Assembly: GCF_001620065.1 (NCBI RefSeq) | Contig: NZ_LQGV01000003.1 | Span: 930,001-994,000, forward strand | Source of the DNA: Microbacterium sp. TNHR37B | GTDB taxonomy: Bacteria; Actinomycetota; Actinomycetes; Actinomycetales; Microbacteriaceae | Reading direction: 5' to 3' | Length of the DNA: 64,000 nucleotides | Shown: one piece after another, positions 24,705-32,213 of the stretch | Numbering within the stretch: position 1 is the stretch's first letter | How the letters are laid out: each line of letters begins with the position of its first letter | Notes under the pieces: generated by a model | The model's database searches: none | What the model was told of the DNA's origin: nothing | Seen by the model: only the letters and a program-made list of their open reading frames with translations | Translations under genes and position numbers: made by a program

Positions 24705-26671
24705 CAGTAGCCCAGCGTCTCCAGGATTGCGGGGTAGTCACGGTAAACCTCTCGGGCTGCAGCCTCGATCTGCCCTCTACTAGCCAGTCTGGTACCGTCC
24801 CGATACGGTATCGCTGTCCGCCAAGCATTCGTAAACGCCTGGTGTTCTGCCCGGGTCACTACTACCGTAGGCCAGTCATCTGTGTTGCCTCCCATCTGCT
24901 GACGGAAGCGCTGCTCGATCAAGTGGTGGGCCTGGGCCTCTCCCCCCTTACCTGATGTGAACAATCTTTGGGTGCGATACGGGGCGATGCCGAGAGATGC
25001 GTACGTGAGGTTCCCCAAGCCCCGAGCTTTCGTGGCTGCCGACGAGGCATCCGCGATCCGCTCGCCAGCTTTGCCGAATCTCGCGGCGCCGGCGCCCCAG
25101 CCGAGGAAGGGGACCGCACTCGCGGCGCTCAACGCTGCGCATTCCATGTCGCCCTGCACGACGCATACGCCTGCGCTCACGCCGTCTGCGGCTTCGCCGA
25201 GCACGGGAATGAACCCGACGACGACAACCAGCACCTCGAAGGACGCGGTTACCTTTTCCCATGAGAAGTGGGAGGGGCAAACGGACACACGGCCGCGGGT
25301 GCACCTCCGCTCCGGTTCACCGGCCGTGGACGATTGCGCGGCATGTTGCGCCGACACACTCGCCCCGCTGCTCTTCTTCTTGCCTCCGCTTGCGCGCTTG
25401 TTGACCCACGTGATGCCCTCGTCGCCGACGGCTACGGGCCCGCGGCTCCACGTGAGTCCGGAGGGGTCGCTCCAGGTAACGGGGTTGTTGCCCGAGTACA
25501 CGTAGGCGTTGAACTGGGCCGGGTTCATCGGATCCAGCAACGGGTCCACCGAAGCGAACGTGCCCGTCCCCGGATCGAAGTACCTCGCCCCCAGCAGCAC
25601 CAACGCACTGCTGTCATGCGGCGCCCCCAAGAACCCGCGGCCCTGCGCCGTGACACCCGACGACGAGCGCGCACCGCCGAAGGGGTCCGGGCGCTTGCGC
25701 GACACTCCGGCCGCCCAGTCGGTGTTGTGAACCGTGCCGACGATGGTTCCCTGCTGATCGGTGACGACACTCGTCACACCCGACAGACCATTTCCGGTGC
25801 GGTAGGCCACCGTCTTGCCCGCGAACGAATACCACCGCGCCGCAGTGACCGCGGTCGACGAAGAGGACGACACCTCCATCCCGCCCGGCAAGTACACCGT
25901 GGCGTTGGCGCCGTCAAACCGCACCAGTCTCGACCCGTCCGCGTCGTAGACGCTGGACACGGAACTCGAGCCGGCCGTGGACGACACCAGCTCGCCCTCC
26001 GCATCCCACGTATAGGACGCCGACGACGAACCCTGCGTGCGGCCCGTCCGATTGCCGGCCGCATCCCACGTGATCGACACCGCCGACTGGCCGGTCACCG
26101 TCTGAGACGTCAGCTGATGAGGCCCCGCGGTGCCCGCGCCGAAGGTCGACGTGGTGACGACACTGCCCGAAGCCGAACGAACCGTCTTCGAGGTGCGGTT
26201 GCCCAGAGTGTCGTAGCCGAAGCTCGTCCACATGGGAGCCGGCCCGCCGATCTGCGACCACGCTGTGGGAATCGCGCCACAGTCCGGCTCCTCCACCGTC
26301 CACATCGACGTCAGCCGGCGGAGCGCGTCATAGCGGAAGCACTGCGCTTCGACGTTGCCGGACACCGCCTCGTTCGACGGCGTATCGGAGACGCTCGTGA
26401 TGTTGCCCGCGTCGTCGTAGTCGTACGCCAGAGCGATCTCCGTTCCGTCGACCCGCTCGCGGTCGAGCGCGATCCGCTGAAGCCGATCGGTGCCCTCCTC
26501 CCACGCGTACGTGACGACGGCGCCATACGTCGTTCCGAGGTCCATCGCCACGGGCCGCGACGCGTAGTCGAAGCGCGACTCGGCCACATACGTGCCCCAG
26601 CCGAAGCCGCCCGTCATCCAGCTCGGCGTGGAGGCCGAGTCGTAGATCGTGGTCACCGTCTCCTTGCCCAT
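24704..26671 (-). CDS. Rhs-repeat protein with HHLIE nuclease toxin tip, 5'-truncated
   Basis: About 655 residues from the ATG at 26669-26671, but the N-terminal secretion and spike parts of Rhs/wall-associated proteins are missing. It starts inside YD-repeat sequence (TTIYDSAS, YDYDDAGNITS, FGYDTLGNRTS) and runs to the core motif (ARYFDPGTGTFASVDPLLDPMNPAQFNAYVYSGNNPV). A pretoxin linker and a hydrophobic stretch follow. The C-terminal tip (EAQAHHLIEQRF ... TRAEHQAFTNAWRTAIPY) resembles HNH/endonuclease-VII-fold toxins of the HHLIE type. No start with a Shine-Dalgarno sequence or signal peptide is evident. A frame continues upstream to 26848, but its sequence is Arg-rich and not Rhs-like. 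It may be a silent or reservoir cassette. Confidence 0.8.
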   Translation of the reverse strand: MGKETVTTIYDSASTPSWMTGGFGWGTYVAESRFDYASRPVAMDLGTTYGAVVTYAWEEGTDRLQRIALDRERVDGTEIALAYDYDDAGNITSVSDTPSNEAVSGNVEAQCFRYDALRRLTSMWTVEEPDCGAIPTAWSQIGGPAPMWTSFGYDTLGNRTSKTVRSASGSVVTTSTFGAGTAGPHQLTSQTVTGQSAVSITWDAAGNRTGRTQGSSSASYTWDAEGELVSSTAGSSSVSSVYDADGSRLVRFDGANATVYLPGGMEVSSSSSTAVTAARWYSFAGKTVAYRTGNGLSGVTSVVTDQQGTIVGTVHNTDWAAGVSRKRPDPFGGARSSSGVTAQGRGFLGAPHDSSALVLLGARYFDPGTGTFASVDPLLDPMNPAQFNAYVYSGNNPVTWSDPSGLTWSRGPVAVGDEGITWVNKRASGGKKKSSGASVSAQHAAQSSTAGEPERRCTRGRVSVCPSHFSWEKVTASFEVLVVVVGFIPVLGEAADGVSAGVCVVQGDMECAALSAASAVPFLGWGAGAARFGKAGERIADASSAATKARGLGNLTYASLGIAPYRTQRLFTSGKGGEAQAHHLIEQRFRQQMGGNTDDWPTVVVTRAEHQAFTNAWRTAIPYRDGTRLASRGQIEAAAREVYRDYPAILETLGY

Positions 26672-26792
26672 CACCGAGGCGCCTTTGCGTCCGCGATCCC
26701 GCCGAAAGGACGCGCACTTCGCATCCTGTTTCTGCCGCGATGTGTCGCTTGTCGCCGTCCGCCGGGGTAATGCACGTGGCACGTTCATCGGT

Positions 26793-26855
26793 CGCTCACG
26801 TGGCGCAAAACGTGCCTTTGGCCGCTCTGTAGGCGCAGAGCGCGCCACCTGAGCG
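26793..26855. repeat. 63-bp dispersed palindrome, copy 4
   Basis: The arms are CGCTCACGTGGCGCA and CGCGCCACCTGAGCG. An extra right half-arm (TGCGCCACCTGAGC) follows at 26873-26886. It lies just upstream of the truncated end of the Rhs gene and may mark the deletion border. Confidence 0.8.
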
Positions 26856-26944
26856 CAGGGATGCCCGCGGGATGCGCCACCTGAGCCAGGGGCGCCCGCG
26901 GGGGCGCGTCAGCCAGGGGCGTTTCAGCGGCGGCGGGTTCCGGT

Positions 26945-27484
26945 CTACGGCGCGGCCGTGTCGTCTACATCCAGGACAGCGAAGAACTCCCGGGCGAAGG
27001 CATGGCTCCGCAGGCCGTACTCGAGCGTGAGGCGCTGGTAGTGCGCGATGCGTCGAAACTCCTCCGGAACCTCGGCGCCGTCGACCAGCGGCACGATCGC
27101 CTGCAGCGCAGCCTCATCACGCGCGATGCGCTGACGGATCGTCTCGAGCGTGGCCTGGCGGTCAGGGGCACCGAGCGCGCCCAGGAAGTAGAGCTTCGAC
27201 AGCGCCCCCACCTCAGCGTCACGCTCGGTGAGAGGACCGCGCATCCACTCGAGGAACGCGTCGCGGCCGGCTGAGGTGATCGAGTACATCTTCTTCACCC
27301 GCCCGCCGTCGTGCTGCTCGTCGACAGTCACGTGGCCGTCGGCGAGGAGCCGCTGCAACGCTTGCCGCAGCGCGCCGAGACTCGCCGCGTAGAACAGCGA
27401 GATCCCGGCCTCGAAGAACTTGTTGAGGCTGTAGATCGTCTGCGGGCCGACGACGAAGAGCAGTCCGAGGATGACGTTCGACAT
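26945..27484 (-). CDS. PadR family transcriptional regulator
   Basis: 179 residues from the ATG at 27482-27484, preceded by AGGGAAG. A GTG nine bases upstream is possible but too close to that Shine-Dalgarno sequence. The N-terminal winged helix (NVILGLLFVVGPQTIYSLNK, then LRQALQRLLADGHVTVDEQ and YSITSAGRDAFLEWM) is typical of PadR. The C-terminal region is an antiparallel helical dimerisation domain. It is divergent from a serine hydrolase gene. An AT-rich palindrome over its own -10 box suggests autorepression. Confidence 0.9.
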   Translation of the reverse strand: MSNVILGLLFVVGPQTIYSLNKFFEAGISLFYAASLGALRQALQRLLADGHVTVDEQHDGGRVKKMYSITSAGRDAFLEWMRGPLTERDAEVGALSKLYFLGALGAPDRQATLETIRQRIARDEAALQAIVPLVDGAEVPEEFRRIAHYQRLTLEYGLRSHAFAREFFAVLDVDDTAAP

Positions 27485-27500
27485 CGCACTCACTTCCCTG

Positions 27501-27519
27501 ATATTACTTGAAGCAATAT
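27501..27519. promoter_or_regulatory. AT-rich palindromic operator between padR-like and hydrolase genes
   Basis: ATATTACTTGAAGCAATAT is a near-perfect 19-bp palindrome. On the minus strand its end reads TAATAT, a good -10 box for the PadR gene, so binding would block that promoter. The AT content is striking against the GC-rich background. Confidence 0.6.
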
Positions 27520-27554
27520 TCCTTTGAGTAACACCCCCAGCCTAGGTGAGGACC

Positions 27555-28637
27555 ATGACGCATCTCGACGGGTCGGTATCAGTGCATCGCCATACCGCGG
27601 CACCGCTCACCGGTCGACTCGACCATCGCTTCCAACGCCTCGCTCGTCGCCGCGGTGCGCTCGGCGCACCCCAGGTCGCACTGTGGGCGGGGGGCCTCGA
27701 CTACACCTTCGGCGATCAGTCGACCCCGTTCCACGCCGCCAGCATCGGCAAGCTCTTCACGGGCGTCGTCGTTCTACAGCTCGTCCAGTCCGGGAGCCTG
27801 CGCCTGGACGAGAGAATCGATCGGCTGCTCCCCGCAAGTCTGCTTCGTGGACTGTTCACCGCGGGTCGCGATGCCCCGGCCATCGGAGAGCTGCTCCAGC
27901 ATTTCTCCGGTGCCGCGGACTATTTCGAAGGACGCCGACGCACGAGCGTCCGCGCGGCAGCAATGGCCGAGCCTCAACGCGAGTGGACGCCGAGCGACCT
28001 GTTGGCCTTCGCACGCGACAACCTGCACCCCGTCGGAGTTCCGGGCGAGACGTTCCACTACTCCGACACCGGATTCGTGCTATTAGGGCTCGCGGTCGAA
28101 CACCTCACCGGACAGAGCTACCACGACGCGGTGACCTCCCGCATCATCCATCCCCTGGGCCTGGACCGCACGTTCCTCCCGCGACTCACGTCGCCGCGCG
28201 CTGGTCGCAGCGATCTCGCGCCGTGCTTTTCCGGTCGTGACGACCTCAGTCGCACCCCGGCGCTGAGTTGCGGCTGGGCAGGCGGCGGGATCGCGTCGAC
28301 GCCGGGCGATCTCATCCGGTTCAGCCGAGCGTTGCACGAGGGAGCCCTCCTCAACGATGACCACGTGGCGGTCATGCGGCGCGTGCGCGGGAAGGTGCGC
28401 GCCGGTATTCACTACGGCGCCGCCATGATGGAGCTCCGGTACGACGGGTTCTCCCCTCTTCTCCGGGGTCTGCCTCGACCGGTCGGTCACCTCGGGTCGC
28501 TCGGCACATCCCTCTTCTACGACCCTCGCAACAAGGCGCACCTCGCGATGAACTTCCACTCGAGGGGGGAGCTGCCCCGCCTCATCCGCACGAGCATCGC
28601 GGTGACGCACGAACTGAACAGGCGCCTCCGCGCCTGA
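27555..28637 (+). CDS. Serine hydrolase, beta-lactamase/class C-like family
   Basis: 360 residues from the ATG at 27555, preceded by AGGTGAGG; a GTG at 27546 is an alternative. Catalytic motifs are S-x-x-K in AASIGKLFTG, a Y-S-D motif (FHYSDTGFVLLGLAVE) and HLGSLGTSLF in place of the KTG box. No signal peptide is seen, so it is probably a cytosolic esterase or amidase of this fold rather than a secreted beta-lactamase. It is divergent from, and probably regulated by, the PadR gene. Confidence 0.85.
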   Translation: MTHLDGSVSVHRHTAAPLTGRLDHRFQRLARRRGALGAPQVALWAGGLDYTFGDQSTPFHAASIGKLFTGVVVLQLVQSGSLRLDERIDRLLPASLLRGLFTAGRDAPAIGELLQHFSGAADYFEGRRRTSVRAAAMAEPQREWTPSDLLAFARDNLHPVGVPGETFHYSDTGFVLLGLAVEHLTGQSYHDAVTSRIIHPLGLDRTFLPRLTSPRAGRSDLAPCFSGRDDLSRTPALSCGWAGGGIASTPGDLIRFSRALHEGALLNDDHVAVMRRVRGKVRAGIHYGAAMMELRYDGFSPLLRGLPRPVGHLGSLGTSLFYDPRNKAHLAMNFHSRGELPRLIRTSIAVTHELNRRLRA

Positions 28638-28681
28638 CCGCGCCAGCTCTCCCCTCTCCCCACGAACCCTCCTCACCACCC

Positions 28682-28744
28682 CGCTCAGGTGGCGCACTCT
28701 GCGCGAACGGAAGCAGTGTGGCCACACTTTGCGCCACCTGAGCG
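28682..28744. repeat. 63-bp dispersed palindrome, copy 5
   Basis: Perfect arms CGCTCAGGTGGCGCA / TGCGCCACCTGAGCG, extendable by one more base pair on the outside. It is placed between convergent genes (hydrolase and MFS efflux), where it can act as a two-way terminator. A pyrimidine-rich run precedes it. Confidence 0.85.
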
Positions 28745-28767
28745 GGCAGCGCAGGGCACTGCGGGGC

Positions 28768-30213
28768 TCACTCCTCGGCGACGCGCGAGCCTGTCAGCAC
28801 GAGCGACCCGCCGATGGAGATGGCGCCCACGACGACGGCCATCACGAGGTAGGCGATCTGCTCGCCGTGGAAGAAGTGGGCGACGAGCTCGGCGCTCCAC
28901 ACTCCGGCAGGGAGCACCGTGGCGACGAGTGTCGCGATGAGCGTGCCGATGAGCGCGGTACCGACGCTCGTGCCGACTTCCTGCGCGGTGTCGTTGAGCG
29001 CGGCGCCGACCGAGGTGCGGTTCTCCGGCATCGCGTTGATGAGCGCGATGGCCGCGGTCGTCAGCACAACGCGGAGTCCGATCGTGAAGAGCACCATGCA
29101 CACCGCGATCGCGGGATAGCCGTTCGGGACGGCCCACGCCATCGCCACGAGCGCCAGGGTGAGGACGATCGAGCCGATCACGCACGCCACCCGCTGGCCG
29201 TAGGACTTCACGAGGCGCTCGGCCAAGGGGGAGGCGACGAGCATCGTCACGATGATCGGCAGGTTGGCGAGCCCGGCCACGAGGGGCGACCAGCCGTACG
29301 CGTACTGGAAGTGCAGGATCAGGCTGAACATGACTCCCGCCATCGCGAGCGCCGCGCCGGCCTGCGCGATCGCCGCGCCCCGCACCGGACCCGTCTGGAA
29401 CAGCGTGAGATCGAGCATGGGGTGTCGGGCCGTGCGCTCCCGCCAGATGAACCCGATGAGCGCAGCGATCGCCCCCAGCCCGATCGCGATCGTCGGCAGC
29501 GACAGCCACCCGTTCTCGACGCCGCTGGTGGCGGTATAGCAGGCGAGTCCGATCGTCGCGATGCTGAGGAGCGCACCCGGGATATCGAGCTTGCCGTCGG
29601 TGAGGCCGTCCTTGTCGTCGGCGGGGACTCCGAAGCGCACGCCGATGATCGCGATGAGCGCGATCGGCGCGTTCACGAGCAGGAGCCAGTGCCAGCTCAC
29701 GTGGGCCAGCACCGTCCCGCCGATGAGCGGTCCGAGGACGAAGCCGCTCATTCCGACGACGATCATGATCGTCATCGCCTTGCGGCGCAGCTCGTCGGTC
29801 TCGAAGAGGCGGAAGACGAGCGAGTTCGTGATGGGCGCCATCATCGCGGCGGCGACGCCCAGAGCCGCGCGGAGGGCGATCAGCTCGTTCGCCGTCGACA
29901 CCCACGCCACGCCGATGCTGATGAGCCCGAACGAGGCGAGCCCGGTCATCAGCACCCGTTTGCGACCGAACCGGTCGGCGACCGACCCGGCGGTCAGAAG
30001 CAGGCCGCCGAAGGTCAGCGCGTACCCGGCGGTGATCCACTGCAGGGCCATCGTGCTCCCGCCGAGGTCGCGGCCGATGGTCGGCAGCGCGATCGTGAGC
30101 AGGGTGTTGTCGACCATCTCGACGAAGAACGCGAGACAGAGCGCCGCGAGCGGGATCCACGCCGCGCGCAACGACGGGTAGTACCGCGGCGAGGTCTTCA
30201 GGGCGGTGGTCAT
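28768..30213 (-). CDS. MFS efflux transporter, DHA2 (EmrB/QacA) type
   Basis: 481 residues with about 14 predicted helices, the DHA2 number. It has the MFS motif GSVADRFGRKRVLMTG between helices 2 and 3 and a motif-C-like segment GFVLGPLIGGTV in helix 5. It probably exports a hydrophobic drug or metabolite by proton antiport. GGAG lies before the ATG at 30213. The divergent TetR gene and two matching operators show local repression. Confidence 0.92.
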   Translation of the reverse strand: MTTALKTSPRYYPSLRAAWIPLAALCLAFFVEMVDNTLLTIALPTIGRDLGGSTMALQWITAGYALTFGGLLLTAGSVADRFGRKRVLMTGLASFGLISIGVAWVSTANELIALRAALGVAAAMMAPITNSLVFRLFETDELRRKAMTIMIVVGMSGFVLGPLIGGTVLAHVSWHWLLLVNAPIALIAIIGVRFGVPADDKDGLTDGKLDIPGALLSIATIGLACYTATSGVENGWLSLPTIAIGLGAIAALIGFIWRERTARHPMLDLTLFQTGPVRGAAIAQAGAALAMAGVMFSLILHFQYAYGWSPLVAGLANLPIIVTMLVASPLAERLVKSYGQRVACVIGSIVLTLALVAMAWAVPNGYPAIAVCMVLFTIGLRVVLTTAAIALINAMPENRTSVGAALNDTAQEVGTSVGTALIGTLIATLVATVLPAGVWSAELVAHFFHGEQIAYLVMAVVVGAISIGGSLVLTGSRVAEE

Positions 30214-30243
30214 GGTGTGCTCTCCGATCCGGGCGGATTCGTT

Positions 30244-30258
30244 TGGAACGCCGTTCCA
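30244..30258. promoter_or_regulatory. TetR-type operator 1
   Basis: TGGAACGCCGTTCCA: perfect 6-bp arms around a 3-base centre. It lies in the 5' leader of the MFS gene. Confidence 0.75.
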
Positions 30259-30263
30259 TCAGA

Positions 30264-30293
30264 GAGTATGGAACCTTGTTCCAAAACTGTCAA
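30264..30293 (-). promoter_or_regulatory. Promoter of the MFS efflux gene
   Basis: On the minus strand, TTGACA (30288-30293) and TACTCT (30264-30269) are 18 bases apart. Operator 2 fills the spacer, so repressor binding would exclude RNA polymerase. Confidence 0.7.
30269..30283. promoter_or_regulatory. TetR-type operator 2
   Basis: TGGAACCTTGTTCCA has the same arms as operator 1, 25 bp centre to centre. It covers the MFS spacer and the expected -35 position of the TetR gene, allowing both genes to be repressed together. Confidence 0.75.
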
Positions 30294-30299
30294 GCGTGC

Positions 30300-30305
30300 T
30301 AGCGT
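30300..30305 (+). promoter_or_regulatory. -10 box of the TetR gene (leaderless)
   Basis: TAGCGT lies six bases before the GTG at 30312. Confidence 0.5.
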
Positions 30306-30311
30306 GAGGCC

Positions 30312-30995
30312 GTGAAGAAGCCCGCCCCCCGGCGTCGCGACTCCCTGTCACGGGAGCGCATCGTCGACGCGGCGATCGCCATCCTCGACCGCGACGGGGA
30401 AGACGCGCTCACCTTCCGCGGCCTCGCCGCCCACTTCTCCACGGGCGCCGGCGCGCTCTACCACTACGTCGCGGGCAAGGACGAGCTGCTCTCCGCCGCG
30501 ACGAACCGGGTCATCGCGGACTGCCTGTCCGAAGCTCCCGAGGAGCCAGGGCCGATCGGGTCGGTCCGAGGCGTCGCGGTGTCGCTCTGGCGGGCCAGCG
30601 AAGCCCACCCCTGGCTGGGATCCACTCTCTACGACGACCCCACGCGGATGAGCGCGGCCCAGATCTACGAGGCGGTCGGCAGCCGACTGTCCGCCGTCGG
30701 CGTGCCCGCCGACGAGCAATTCGACGTCTGCGCGGCCATCGGCAGCTACATCTTCGGGAACATCAGCCAGCAGTCCGCGAACGCCCGCCTCGCGAAGGTG
30801 CTCGGTCAGGCCGGCTACGACCGCGAGAGCTACCTGACGGAGTTCGTGAAGGTGTGGCAAGGGCTCGACCCTCAGGAGTACCCCTTCGTGCACGGGATCC
30901 TGGAGCGGTTCCCCACCCACGACGACGAGGAGCAGTACCTCGCCGGCATCGACCTGCTCCTCGCCGGCATCTCCGCCCGCTACCCCGCCCCGTAG
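30312..30995 (+). CDS. TetR family transcriptional regulator
   Basis: 227 residues from the leaderless GTG at 30312. The helix-turn-helix is RERIVDAAIAILDRDGEDALTFRGLAAHFSTGAGALYHYVAGKDELL (residues about 13-60). The C-terminal helical ligand domain is specific to its own subgroup. It almost certainly binds the two TGGAAC-N3-GTTCCA sites upstream to repress itself and the divergent DHA2 pump. The inducer is unknown. Confidence 0.92.
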   Translation: MKKPAPRRRDSLSRERIVDAAIAILDRDGEDALTFRGLAAHFSTGAGALYHYVAGKDELLSAATNRVIADCLSEAPEEPGPIGSVRGVAVSLWRASEAHPWLGSTLYDDPTRMSAAQIYEAVGSRLSAVGVPADEQFDVCAAIGSYIFGNISQQSANARLAKVLGQAGYDRESYLTEFVKVWQGLDPQEYPFVHGILERFPTHDDEEQYLAGIDLLLAGISARYPAP

Positions 30996-31026
30996 GCCTC
31001 CGGCTCGGGGTTCCGTGCGGTCGCGT

Positions 31027-31089
31027 CGCTCAGGTGGCGCAGAGTGCTGCCTCGCTGCGGTTGTAGCCACAGAGTGCGCCACCCGAGCG
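31027..31089. repeat. 63-bp dispersed palindrome, copy 6
   Basis: The arms are CGCTCAGGTGGCGCA / TGCGCCACCCGAGCG (one change). A third half-arm, TGCGCCATCTGAGC, lies at 31117-31130. The interior (GCCTCGCTGCGGTTGTAGCC) is close to copy 7. Located between convergent genes. Confidence 0.82.
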
Positions 31090-31187
31090 GACTGGGTCGG
31101 GACCATCGGCGCGGAGTGCGCCATCTGAGCAAGTGAGTAGCGGATGAAGCCGAGCACCACTTGTACCCGCCCACACGGCACGCCGAA

Positions 31188-31847
31188 TCACTGACCAAAC
31201 CCCTTCTCCCGGAGCAGCTGCACGAAGTCCCTCTCCTCCTCGAAGTACTTGCTCGTCGGGTTCGCAAGGAACACGAAATCGTGGTCGCCAGCCTCCGCCA
31301 GTCGGATCGACGACTCCCACACCCCCCGATCAGTGAACTCCCGCCACTCCGGAGACCGGAACACCGCTCGCGGCACATACGTCTGATGTGCGGGGTTCAA
31401 CCGGAGCCGACTCCCTGCATACCCACGGATATCGATGTCTCCACTCGCCTCCGACACATCGAGCGACCACGTCTCGTTCGCATCGTCCAGCGCGGCCAGA
31501 TGCTCCCGGTACCCGGGCGCGGGATGCCCCGGATGCTCGACAGCGAACACCACCGGCCCCACGTTCCCGCGGAGGGTGACCCGTTCCAGCTCCACGGCGA
31601 AGTTGATGACCGCGAGCGAGCGGAACCGCACGTCCTCCAGCACCACATCACGCAAGACCAGCTCCGAAAGGTACGCATTCTCGATCACCGCATTCCGAAG
31701 TCGCGTTCTCTCCACGACGGGACGCTGATCGTCGGGCGGACCCTGCTCGACATCCACCCGGCCGAAGACGACCGAATCGAACACACGATCGGAAATCCGC
31801 TCACCACGACGCAACAAGCAATCGGGAACTCGTGATCTTCGGGCCAT
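31188..31847 (-). CDS. Hypothetical protein with pentapeptide-like beta-helix segment
   Basis: 219 residues, ATG at 31847. The middle (RLRNAVIENAYLSELVLRDVVLEDVRF) has a five-residue periodicity suggestive of a short beta-helix. The C-terminus (DHDFVFLANPTSKYFEEERDF) is acidic and aromatic. No enzymatic motif was recognised. It is flanked on both sides by dispersed palindromes (copies 6 and 7), so it may be a mobile or accessory gene. Confidence 0.65.
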   Translation of the reverse strand: MARRSRVPDCLLRRGERISDRVFDSVVFGRVDVEQGPPDDQRPVVERTRLRNAVIENAYLSELVLRDVVLEDVRFRSLAVINFAVELERVTLRGNVGPVVFAVEHPGHPAPGYREHLAALDDANETWSLDVSEASGDIDIRGYAGSRLRLNPAHQTYVPRAVFRSPEWREFTDRGVWESSIRLAEAGDHDFVFLANPTSKYFEEERDFVQLLREKGFGQ

Positions 31848-31886
31848 CCCTCTACCTTCCCTACCCCCACGGCACGGTGTCCCCGT

Positions 31887-31949
31887 CGCTCAGGTGGCGC
31901 AGTTTGATGCCTCACTGAGATTGTGACCGCAGAACGCGCCACCTGAGCG
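31887..31949. repeat. 63-bp dispersed palindrome, copy 7
   Basis: The arms are CGCTCAGGTGGCGCA / CGCGCCACCTGAGCG. The interior GCCTCACTGAGATTGTGACC resembles copy 6, so these two copies share recent ancestry. It lies between the tRNA-Leu terminator and the hypothetical gene. Confidence 0.82.
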
Positions 31950-31999
31950 GAGGAGGCGTTGCACAGGTCGTTGCACCGGGGGCCATTGGGCCGGGAACG

Positions 32000-32040
32000 A
32001 AACAACCCCCGCCCGGAGAATCCCAGGTCGGGGGTTGTTT
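32000..32040 (-). terminator. Intrinsic terminator of tRNA-Leu
   Basis: AAACAACCCCCG and CGGGGGTTGTTT form a perfect 12-bp stem with a 17-base loop. On the minus strand the stem ends in TTT after the tRNA, as in an intrinsic terminator. Confidence 0.8.
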
Positions 32041-32048
32041 CTGCGCTG

Positions 32049-32132
32049 TGCGCGAGGGGGGAGTTGAACCCCCACGCCCTTTCGGGCACTGGCACCTGAA
32101 GCCAGCGCGTCTGCCTATTCCGCCACTCGCGC
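32049..32132 (-). tRNA. tRNA-Leu (anticodon CAG)
   Basis: 84 nt with a long variable arm (class II). The acceptor stem GCGCGAG pairs with CTCGCGC, the T arm is GGGGGTTCAACTCCCCC, and the anticodon arm CTGGC-TTCAGGT-GCCAG gives CAG. The discriminator is A. CCA is not encoded. Confidence 0.95.
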
Positions 32133-32170
32133 GAGTGCACGCACGCGTGCAATCAACTTCCCGAGGATAT

Positions 32171-32210
32171 CACGGGTGGGATCGGGGCGCAGACCGCGAT
32201 CCCACCCGTG
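32171..32210 (-). terminator. Terminator-like hairpin after the giant surface protein gene
   Basis: CACGGGTGGGATCG and CGATCCCACCCGTG form a perfect 14-bp stem with a 12-base loop, four bases past the stop. No U-run is present, which is common for actinobacterial terminators. Confidence 0.7.
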
Positions 32211-32213
32211 ACC

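Noticed and set aside
26672..26848. N-terminal extension of the Rhs frame
   Set aside because: Arg-rich sequence with no Rhs similarity that runs into palindrome copy 4; a by-product of GC-rich DNA.
6279..26927. Shared 15-mer CCAGGGGCGTTTCAG at 6279 and 26913
   Set aside because: One 15-base match is expected by chance in 64 kb, and the flanks do not align.
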